In this document: piece by piece, positions 57,823 through 64,000 of the stretch
How positions within the stretch are numbered: position 1 is the first letter of the stretch
Layout of the letters: each line of letters begins with the position of its first letter
Source: Pseudomonas sp. JM0905a
GTDB lineage: Bacteria > Pseudomonadota > Gammaproteobacteria > Pseudomonadales > Pseudomonadaceae
Direction: 5' to 3'
Assembly: GCF_014700075.1 (NCBI RefSeq)
Contig: NZ_JACXBU010000009.1
Coordinates: 124,001 to 188,000 of the forward strand
Length of the DNA: 64,000 bases
Translations under genes and position numbers: made by a program
Notes under the pieces: generated by a model
The model's input: the letters and a program-made list of their open reading frames with translations, nothing else
The model's database searches: none
What the model was told of the DNA's origin: nothing

Positions 57823-59013
57823 TTAGAGGCCCGCGGCGATGCGCAGGGCTTCGGCCTTGTCGGTCTTTTCCCAGGTGAATGCGGTGAAGGTGTCGTCACC
57901 GTAGGTCATTTCATAGGGCGTGCGACCGAAGTGGCCGTAGGCCGCGGTCGGCTGGTACATCGGGTGCAGCAGGTCGAGCATCTTGGTGATCGCGTACGGA
58001 CGCAGGTCGAAGTGCTCGCGGACCAGCTGGACGATCTTGTCGTCGCTGATCTTGCCGGTGCCGAAGGTGTTGATCGAGATGGAGGTCGGCAGGGCCACGC
58101 CGATGGCGTAGGAAACCTGGATCTCGCAGCGCTCGGCCAGGCCTGCGGCGACGATGTTCTTGGCGACGTAACGGCCGGCGTAGGCAGCGGAACGGTCAAC
58201 CTTGGACGGGTCCTTGCCGGAGAACGCGCCACCACCGTGACGGGCCATGCCGCCGTAGGAGTCGACGATGATCTTGCGACCGGTCAGGCCGCAGTCGCCC
58301 ACCGGGCCGCCAATCACGAAGTTGCCGGTCGGGTTGATGTGGAACTGGGTGTCCTTGTGCAGCAGCTCGGCCGGCAGCACGTGCTTGACGATCAGCTCCA
58401 TCACGCCTTCGCGCAGGTCGGAGTACTTCACGTCGGGGTTGTGCTGGGTGGACAGCACGATGGCGTCGATGCCGACCACCTTGCCGTTCTCGTAGCGGCA
58501 GGTGACCTGGCTCTTGGCGTCCGGACGCAGCCACGGCAGCAGGCCGGACTTGCGGGCTTCGGCCTGACGCTCCACCAGGCGGTGGGAGAAGCAGATCGGC
58601 GCCGGCATCAGCACGTCGGTTTCATTGCTGGCGTAGCCGAACATCAGGCCCTGGTCGCCAGCACCCTGGTCTTCCGGCTTGGAGCGGTCGACACCCTGGT
58701 TGATGTCCGGGGACTGCTTGCCAATGATGTTCAGGATGCCGCAGGTGGCGCCGTCGAAGCCGACGTCGGAGCTGTTGTAACCGATGTCGATGATGACCTT
58801 GCGCACCAGCTCTTCCAGGTCGACCCAGGCGGAGGTGGTGACTTCACCGGCGATGATGGCGACACCGGTCTTGACCAGGGTTTCGCAGGCGACGCGGGCG
58901 TGCTTGTCCTGGGCGATGATGGCGTCGAGGACGGCATCGGAAATCTGGTCGGCGATCTTGTCCGGATGGCCTTCGGACACGGATTCGGAGGTAAACAGGG
59001 AGTATTCGCTCAT
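57823..59013 (-). CDS. metK: S-adenosylmethionine synthetase
   Basis: A 396-residue enzyme making SAM from methionine and [35 protein letters not shown] (ATP loop) and [20 protein letters not shown] are universal MetK signatures. It is 19 bp downstream of the ArsR-methyltransferase gene, so the two form an operon, with the upstream palindrome as likely operator. This links metK expression to SAH or SAM sensing. Confidence 0.97.
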   Translation of the reverse strand: MSEYSLFTSESVSEGHPDKIADQISDAVLDAIIAQDKHARVACETLVKTGVAIIAGEVTTSAWVDLEELVRKVIIDIGYNSSDVGFDGATCGILNIIGKQSPDINQGVDRSKPEDQGAGDQGLMFGYASNETDVLMPAPICFSHRLVERQAEARKSGLLPWLRPDAKSQVTCRYENGKVVGIDAIVLSTQHNPDVKYSDLREGVMELIVKHVLPAELLHKDTQFHINPTGNFVIGGPVGDCGLTGRKIIVDSYGGMARHGGGAFSGKDPSKVDRSAAYAGRYVAKNIVAAGLAERCEIQVSYAIGVALPTSISINTFGTGKISDDKIVQLVREHFDLRPYAITKMLDLLHPMYQPTAAYGHFGRTPYEMTYGDDTFTAFTWEKTDKAEALRIAAGL

Positions 59014-59032
59014 CTATCGGTTTTCCTATTCG

Positions 59033-60034
59033 TTACCGGTGGGTGAGTTCGCTTCGTGAATCCGGTTTGGCGAAGTGCCGTACCTGAATCTGAAAGCCGT
59101 TTCGCAAGCCAATGTAGAGGCTCTCGCCGGGCGTGAGCCCCGCGGCATTGGCCCAACGGGCCAGGTCGTCCTGTTCGAAGCCCAACCATAGATCGCCGCA
59201 GGCCTCCCTGGCCCAACTCTGGTTGTGGCTGCACAACTCGGTCACCAGCAGCGCGCCACCTGGCTGCACCCGCTGGGCCAATTGTTTCATCGCATCGGCC
59301 GGCGCGGCGAAATGGTGCAGGACCATGTTCAGCACCACGCAGTCGGCGGCCGCCTGCTCGTCATTCAGGGCATCGGTCAGTCGCAGTTCGACATTGCCGA
59401 GGCCTTCGTCGTTACAGCGCATCCGCGCCAATTCCAGCATGGCCGGGCTGTTGTCCAGCGCCGTGACCCGGCTGAAACGCCGTGCCAGGTCCGGCAGGAA
59501 TCCGCCGTCGCCAGGTCCGACTTCCAGCGCCGTGGCACCGGGTTCGAAGCCCAGCGCATCGAGCAATGCCAGCACGCTGTCACGGTATTGCGGCAGTCCT
59601 GCGATCAGGTCCTGCTGCGCCTGGAATTTTTCCGCTGCCCGGGCGAAGAAGTCGCGGCTGACGGCTTCACGCTGGGCATGCACTTCGGCGATGCGCCCGG
59701 CGATTTCGGCCGGCAACTCCAGCTCGTCCACTTCGGCCAGCAGGGCCGCGTGCAGCATGCCGCCAACCCGCTCGTTCTGTGCCAGGGCGCGGCGGTAGAA
59801 GATCGCATTGCCTTCGCGGCGGGTGGCCACCAGATTTGCCTGGGCCAGCACCTTGAGGTGATGGCTCATGCCCGACTGGCCGGTGGCGAAGATCTGCGCC
59901 AGTTCCAGCACGCCGAACGAATCGTTGGCCAGCACCCGCAGCACGTTAAGGCGCAGCGGATCGCCGCCGGCCTTGCACAGGGCGGCCAGCTCGTCGCTGT
60001 CGTCATGACGGATCTGGGGTACGCGCAGGCTCAT
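59033..60034 (-). CDS. ArsR-family regulator with C-terminal SAM-dependent methyltransferase domain (SahR-like)
   Basis: A 333-residue fusion. The N-terminal winged helix (about 10-90) contains DPLRLNVLRVLANDSFGVLE and SGMSHHLKVLAQANLVATRR; no ArsR metal-binding Cys cluster is present. The C-terminal half is a class I methyltransferase fold with ALEVGPGDGGFLPDLARRFS. This is the architecture of SahR, a repressor that responds to SAH and controls methionine-cycle genes in Proteobacteria. It lies immediately upstream of metK and just downstream of a perfect palindrome. Methyltransferase activity is not needed for the role and is untested. Confidence 0.85.
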   Translation of the reverse strand: MSLRVPQIRHDDSDELAALCKAGGDPLRLNVLRVLANDSFGVLELAQIFATGQSGMSHHLKVLAQANLVATRREGNAIFYRRALAQNERVGGMLHAALLAEVDELELPAEIAGRIAEVHAQREAVSRDFFARAAEKFQAQQDLIAGLPQYRDSVLALLDALGFEPGATALEVGPGDGGFLPDLARRFSRVTALDNSPAMLELARMRCNDEGLGNVELRLTDALNDEQAAADCVVLNMVLHHFAAPADAMKQLAQRVQPGGALLVTELCSHNQSWAREACGDLWLGFEQDDLARWANAAGLTPGESLYIGLRNGFQIQVRHFAKPDSRSELTHR

Positions 60035-60076
60035 AGGGGGCGCAGTCTAGCCCCCGCTTTCGGGTGTCGCAATGCC

Positions 60077-60098
60077 AATATCAAAAAGTTTTGATATT
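60077..60098 (-). promoter_or_regulatory. Perfect 10-bp palindrome, likely operator of the SahR-like regulator
   Basis: AATATCAAAA (60077-60086), AG, TTTTGATATT (60089-60098), in a GC-rich background, starting 43 bp upstream of the regulator's ATG. ArsR-type dimers bind such palindromes near promoters. I believe the published SahR motif is of a similar ATATC...GATAT type, but I cannot check. Confidence 0.75.
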
Positions 60099-60111
60099 GA
60101 GTGATCGACGG

Positions 60112-60993
60112 TCAGCCGGGGTTTCGCGCCAGTTCGAGGAAGGCGGCGGGCGCCGGGCTCAGACTCTGGCCGGGGCGCCAGATGGCGTGGAACTCGCGTT
60201 CGATCGCCAGACCGCGCACGTCCAGGCTCGCCAGGCGGCCACTGGCCAGTTCCTCGCGGACCATGTGCGGCGACAGCCAGGCGATGCCGCGGCCGTCCTG
60301 CACCAGGCGCTTGAGCGCTTCGGTGCTGCCGATGGACATGCGTACGCGCAGGTCGATGCCCCGTTCGCGGTACGTCTGCTCGACGCTGGCGCGGGTGGCC
60401 GAGCCCTGTTCGCGCAGGTAGTGGTCCTGCCCGGCGAGGTCGCGGGTACTGAGTGCGCCGCGTCCGGCCAGCGGGTGCTCAGGCCCGACCACCGGCAGCA
60501 GCCGATCGCGGGCCAGCAAGTGGCTGGCGAAGGCCTGGTTGTCGAAGGCGCCTTCGACGAAGCCCAGGCTGATGCGGCCGTCCTCTAGTTGCGCAGCTAC
60601 CTCGCGGGTGTTGCTGACGGCCAGGTCCACCGCCATGGCGGGATGCAACTGGTGGAATCGCTCGATCAGCTCCGGCAGCAGGTAGCTGCCCAGGGTGGCG
60701 CTGGCGCCGAGGCGCAGTTCGCCGTCCTCCAGGCTGGCGAAGCCGCGCAGGTCGCGCTCGGCGGCGGCTTCCAGGGTGAAGATTCGCTGGGCGTATTGCA
60801 GCAGGCGTTCGCCGGCCTCGGTCAGGCTGACGCCGCGCGGACGACGGTCGAACAGGGGCAGGCCGATGCTGGCTTCCAGGTCGCGGATTTCCCGGGTGAC
60901 GGCCGGCTGGCTGATGAACAGGCGGGCGGCGCCGTTGCTGATGCTGCCGCTCTCGGCGACGGCGAGAAAGACCTTGAGGTGATGCAGATTCAT
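60112..60993 (-). CDS. LysR-family transcriptional regulator
   Basis: A 293-residue LTTR. The helix-turn-helix reads HHLKVFLAVAESGSISNGAA followed by LFISQPAVTREIRDLEASIG; the C-terminal domain has the LysR-substrate fold (LRLGASATLGSYLLPELIER). It resembles CysB/CbbR-like members. It is divergent from the TDT transporter gene with 108 bp between, the typical LysR target arrangement. The gene ends beside the SahR-like operator. The effector is unknown. Confidence 0.9.
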   Translation of the reverse strand: MNLHHLKVFLAVAESGSISNGAARLFISQPAVTREIRDLEASIGLPLFDRRPRGVSLTEAGERLLQYAQRIFTLEAAAERDLRGFASLEDGELRLGASATLGSYLLPELIERFHQLHPAMAVDLAVSNTREVAAQLEDGRISLGFVEGAFDNQAFASHLLARDRLLPVVGPEHPLAGRGALSTRDLAGQDHYLREQGSATRASVEQTYRERGIDLRVRMSIGSTEALKRLVQDGRGIAWLSPHMVREELASGRLASLDVRGLAIEREFHAIWRPGQSLSPAPAAFLELARNPG

Positions 60994-61101
60994 AAATGAA
61001 AGGCATGCGATAGATGCTGAATATGTATTTTTCATATAGCACAGCCTTCCCTAGTCTGGCTTCGTTCTTCCCGCCACGGGATCACCCGACCGGAGCCCTC
61101 G
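60994..61101. promoter_or_regulatory. LysR / TDT divergent promoter with T-N11-A-type palindrome
   Basis: ATATG (61021-61025), 7-bp spacer, CATAT (61033-61037) forms a LysR-box-like palindrome containing T-N11-A. A second partial one, TTCAT-AA-ATGAA (60989-61000), overlaps the LysR start codon. The whole gap is AT-richer than the genes around it. Confidence 0.6.
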
Positions 61102-62235
61102 ATGCCACGCCCCTTTACCCGCCTCGCCGAACCCTTCGCCTTCGTTCGCCAGTTCACCCCCAGCTGGTTCGCCGTGACCATGGGCACCGGCGCGCTGGCT
61201 CTGGTCATGGCGGCGCTGCCTTGGGGCGGGGCGCTGGAGCGGCGCCTGGCTGAGGGCTTCTGGCTGTTCAATGCCGTCCTCTTTGCCGGTTTCGCCCTGC
61301 TGTTCCTGGCGCGGGTCCTGCTGTTCCGCGACACCCTGCGGCCGATGCTGCTGCACCCGGTGCAGTCGATGTTCCTCGGTGCCATTCCCATGGGGCTGGC
61401 CACCCTGATCAACGGTCTGGTGCTGTTCGGCGTGCCGCATTGGGGCGAAGGCGCGCTTGCCCTGGCCCACGGGCTCTGGTGGCTGGACGTGGCGCTGGCG
61501 CTGGGCGTGGCCCTGCTGGTGCCCTATCTGATGTTCACCCGCCAGGATCATGCGCTGGAGAAACTCACCGCGGTCTGGTTGCTGCCCATCGTCGCACCCG
61601 AGGTGGCGGCAGCAGCGGCCGGCGTGCTGGCGCCGCACCTGGCGCCGGAAGCTGCCCGGCTGGCGCTGGTGACCGGCTATCTGCTCTGGGGCGTTTCCCT
61701 GAGCCTGGCGTTCTCCCTGATTACCCTGGTGTTGCTGCGCCTGGCCCTGCACAAGCTGCCGGGCAGCGAGTTCGCGGCCACCAGTTGGCTGCCGGTCGGC
61801 CCCCTGGCCACCGGTTGCCTGGGCCTGCTGAGCCTGGGCAAGGCGATGCCTGTGGCCTTCGCCGGTACCGCCCTGGCCGGTGTGGCGGACCTTGCCCGCG
61901 ATGTCGGTCTGATCGGCAGCCTGCTGCTCTGGGGCGCGGCGCTCTGGTGGCTGGTGATGGCGCTGTTCTGCACCCGCCGCCACCTGCGCCAGAATATGCG
62001 CTTCAACCTCGGCTGGTGGGGTTTCACCTTCCCGCTGGCGGTCTTCACCCTGGCGACCTTCGAGTTGCAGCGTCGCACCGGCATCGCCTTTTTCGGCCCC
62101 GTGGGCGGGGCGCTGGCCCTCGGACTGGCGCTGATCTGGCTCCAGGTGATGGCTCGCACGCTGGCCGGTCTCTGGCATGGCGAACTGTTCCAGGCGCCCT
62201 GTCTTGCGGCTGCCGCAGGGTTTTCCCGCACCTGA
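61102..62235 (+). CDS. TDT/SLAC1-family transporter (tellurite-resistance/dicarboxylate transporter type)
   Basis: A 377-residue membrane protein with about ten helices of the TehA/SLAC1/SSU1 family. PSWFAVTMGTGALALVMAAL at the start and SWLPVGPLATGCLGLLSLGK in the middle are typical. Members export sulfite, C4-dicarboxylates or anions, or confer tellurite resistance. Control by the divergent LysR gene is likely. Sulfite is a reasonable guess given LysR/CysB-like links, but it is only inference. Confidence 0.85.
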   Translation: MPRPFTRLAEPFAFVRQFTPSWFAVTMGTGALALVMAALPWGGALERRLAEGFWLFNAVLFAGFALLFLARVLLFRDTLRPMLLHPVQSMFLGAIPMGLATLINGLVLFGVPHWGEGALALAHGLWWLDVALALGVALLVPYLMFTRQDHALEKLTAVWLLPIVAPEVAAAAAGVLAPHLAPEAARLALVTGYLLWGVSLSLAFSLITLVLLRLALHKLPGSEFAATSWLPVGPLATGCLGLLSLGKAMPVAFAGTALAGVADLARDVGLIGSLLLWGAALWWLVMALFCTRRHLRQNMRFNLGWWGFTFPLAVFTLATFELQRRTGIAFFGPVGGALALGLALIWLQVMARTLAGLWHGELFQAPCLAAAAGFSRT

Positions 62236-62340
62236 CCGGTGAAACTGCGACCATCTGTGATTGCCCGCGACCTGCCGGCTGGGCGAAAATAGCGGCCTTT
62301 TTTCGATTAGCCGTCTATTCAGACCTGCAGGAGATAAGCG

Positions 62341-64000
62341 ATGCCCAGCCGTCGTGAGCGTGCCAATGCCATTCGTGCCCTGAGCATGGATGCGGTGCAG
62401 AAAGCCAACAGCGGCCACCCCGGCGCCCCCATGGGGATGGCCGATATCGCCGAAGTGCTCTGGCGGGATTACCTGCAGCACAACCCGAACAACCCCGAAT
62501 GGCCCAACCGCGACCGCTTCGTGCTGTCCAACGGTCACGGCTCGATGCTGAACTACTCGCTGCTGCACCTGACCGGCTACGACCTCACCATCGAAGACCT
62601 GAAGAACTTCCGCCAACTCGGCAGCCGCACTCCGGGTCACCCGGAATATGGCTACACCGCTGGCGTCGAGACCACCACCGGTCCGCTGGGCCAGGGCATC
62701 GCCAACGCCGTTGGTTTCGCCATCGCCGAAAAGACCCTGGCTGCCCAGTTCAACCGTGACGGCCACAACATCGTCGACCACAACACCTACGTGTTCCTTG
62801 GCGATGGCTGCATGATGGAAGGTATTTCCCACGAAGTCTGCGCACTGGCCGGCACTCTCGGCCTGGGCAAGCTGGTCGCCTTCTACGACGACAACGGCAT
62901 CTCCATCGATGGCGAAGTCCATGGCTGGTTCACCGACGACACCCCGAAGCGCTTCGAAGCCTACGGCTGGCAGGTGATCCGCAATGTCGACGGCCATGAC
63001 GCCGACGAGATCAAGACCGCCATCGAGACCGCGCGCAAATCCAGCGACCGTCCGACCTTGATCTGCTGCAAGACCGTGATCGGCTTCGGTTCGCCGAACA
63101 AGCAGGGCAAGGAAGAGTGCCACGGCGCGCCCCTGGGCAACGACGAAATCGCCCTGACCCGCGCCGCCCTGGGCTGGAACCACGCACCCTTCGAAGTCCC
63201 GGCCGACATCTACGCCGAGTGGGACGCCAGGGCCGCCGGCGCCAGCCGTGAAGCCGAGTGGAACGAGCGCTTCGCCGCCTACGCTGCCGCCTATCCGGAA
63301 CTGGCCGCTGAATTCCAGCGCCGCATCAAGGGCCAGCTGCCGGCCGACTTCTCCGCCAAGGCCGATGCCTACATCGCTGAAGTTGCCGCCAAGGGCGAAA
63401 CCATCGCCAGCCGCAAGGCCAGCCAGAACGCCCTGAACGCCTTTGGCCCGCTGCTGCCGGAATTCCTCGGCGGTTCGGCCGACCTGGCCGGCTCCAACCT
63501 GACCCTGTGGAAGGGCTGCAAGGGCGTGTCCGCCGAGGACGCTTCCGGCAACTACCTCTACTACGGCGTTCGCGAATTCGGCATGAGCGCCATCATGAAC
63601 GGCATCGCCCTGCACGGCGGCTTCATTCCCTACGGCGCCACCTTCCTGGTGTTCATGGAATACGCCTGCAACGCCGTGCGCATGGCCGCCCTGATGAAGA
63701 AGCGCGTGCTGTTCGTCTACACCCACGACTCCATCGGTCTGGGTGAAGACGGTCCGACCCACCAGCCGGTCGAGCAGCTGGCCAGCCTGCGCTGCACCCC
63801 GAACCTGAACACCTGGCGTCCGGCTGACGCGGTGGAATCCGCTGTGGCCTGGAAATCCTCCATCGAGCGCAACGACGGCCCGAGCGCGCTGATCTTCTCC
63901 CGCCAGAACCTGCCCCACCAGGCTCGCGACGCTGCCCAGGTGGCGAACATCGCCCGTGGCGGCTACGTGCTGAAGGACAGCGATGGCGAACCGGAACTGA
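62341..64000 (+). CDS. tkt: Transketolase (3' end beyond window)
   Basis: The first 553 codons of transketolase, the thiamine-diphosphate enzyme of the pentose phosphate pathway. [39 protein letters not shown], the ThDP motif [20 protein letters not shown] to DDNGISIDG, and [20 protein letters not shown] are all present. No frameshift is seen up to the window end. GGAGATAAGCG precedes the ATG. In PAO1 tktA is next to the SahR-like gene; here the LysR/TDT pair sits between. Confidence 0.95.
   Translation, partial: MPSRRERANAIRALSMDAVQKANSGHPGAPMGMADIAEVLWRDYLQHNPNNPEWPNRDRFVLSNGHGSMLNYSLLHLTGYDLTIEDLKNFRQLGSRTPGHPEYGYTAGVETTTGPLGQGIANAVGFAIAEKTLAAQFNRDGHNIVDHNTYVFLGDGCMMEGISHEVCALAGTLGLGKLVAFYDDNGISIDGEVHGWFTDDTPKRFEAYGWQVIRNVDGHDADEIKTAIETARKSSDRPTLICCKTVIGFGSPNKQGKEECHGAPLGNDEIALTRAALGWNHAPFEVPADIYAEWDARAAGASREAEWNERFAAYAAAYPELAAEFQRRIKGQLPADFSAKADAYIAEVAAKGETIASRKASQNALNAFGPLLPEFLGGSADLAGSNLTLWKGCKGVSAEDASGNYLYYGVREFGMSAIMNGIALHGGFIPYGATFLVFMEYACNAVRMAALMKKRVLFVYTHDSIGLGEDGPTHQPVEQLASLRCTPNLNTWRPADAVESAVAWKSSIERNDGPSALIFSRQNLPHQARDAAQVANIARGGYVLKDSDGEPEL

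Noticed and set aside
61051-63918. A 955-codon open frame opposite the TDT transporter and tkt
   Set aside because: Both genes on the other strand are certain; the frame spans two unrelated genes and an intergenic region, with no family features.

Overview
The window is high-GC gammaproteobacterial chromosome, and gene order and protein identity point to Pseudomonas sensu lato. I read this from the sequence and from remembered P. aeruginosa PAO1 gene order; no database was searched. It is core chromosome. I see no tRNA, rRNA, insertion sequence, prophage or CRISPR array. Both ends cut a gene: serA at the left and a transketolase at the right.

Layout. (1) 1-2675: serA (partial), a divergent D-2-hydroxyglutarate dehydrogenase and an FAA-hydrolase-fold enzyme. 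(2) 2762-13428: a polyamine island (acetylpolyamine deacetylase-like enzyme, APC permease, PotFIHG-type ABC transporter, AraC regulator) bracketed by two paralogous SdiA-regulated beta-propeller proteins, plus the OB-fold gene carO. The carO and right-hand propeller (carP-like) promoters carry TTAAG-type direct repeats at 11-bp spacing. (3) 13429-21892: yegP-like, rpiA, ilvA, two DUF2269 membrane proteins, a HAD phosphatase, rppH, ptsP and a PAS-GGDEF diguanylate cyclase. (4) 21922-27846: a strong terminator, then the leftward genes pyrR-pyrB-pyrC', ruvX, algH, tonB3-like and gshB. (5) 28114-42031: the Pil-Chp chemosensory cluster pilGHIJK-chpABC, with a 2628-residue ChpA. (6) 42132-47357: rsmE, bioA, a flavin amine oxidase, and a cytochrome b561-yceI pair. 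(7) 47507-53716: a DEAD-box helicase, a periplasmic solute-binding protein, metF and ahcY (with an SAH riboswitch), and a hotdog thioesterase. (8) 53872-57651: a PilJ-type chemoreceptor, a cytochrome c'-like lipoprotein and ligB. (9) 57823-64000: metK with an ArsR-methyltransferase regulator resembling SahR and its palindromic operator, a LysR/TDT-exporter pair, and tkt (partial).

Themes. The methyl cycle is represented by metF, ahcY and metK, with two SAH/SAM-linked control devices in 8 kb (a riboswitch and a SahR-like repressor). Surface sensing is represented by Pil-Chp, a TonB3-like protein implicated in twitching, and a diguanylate cyclase. Polyamine uptake and deacetylation are represented by two transport units whose promoters share an unusual multi-block upstream element. 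Intergenic regions carry several families of dispersed palindromic repeats. The most novel-looking signals are that shared element (6944-7010 and 11134-11201), the four-repeat operator and SD-masking hairpin at carO, and the 132-bp tandem repeats and Thr-type phosphotransfer sites inside chpA.
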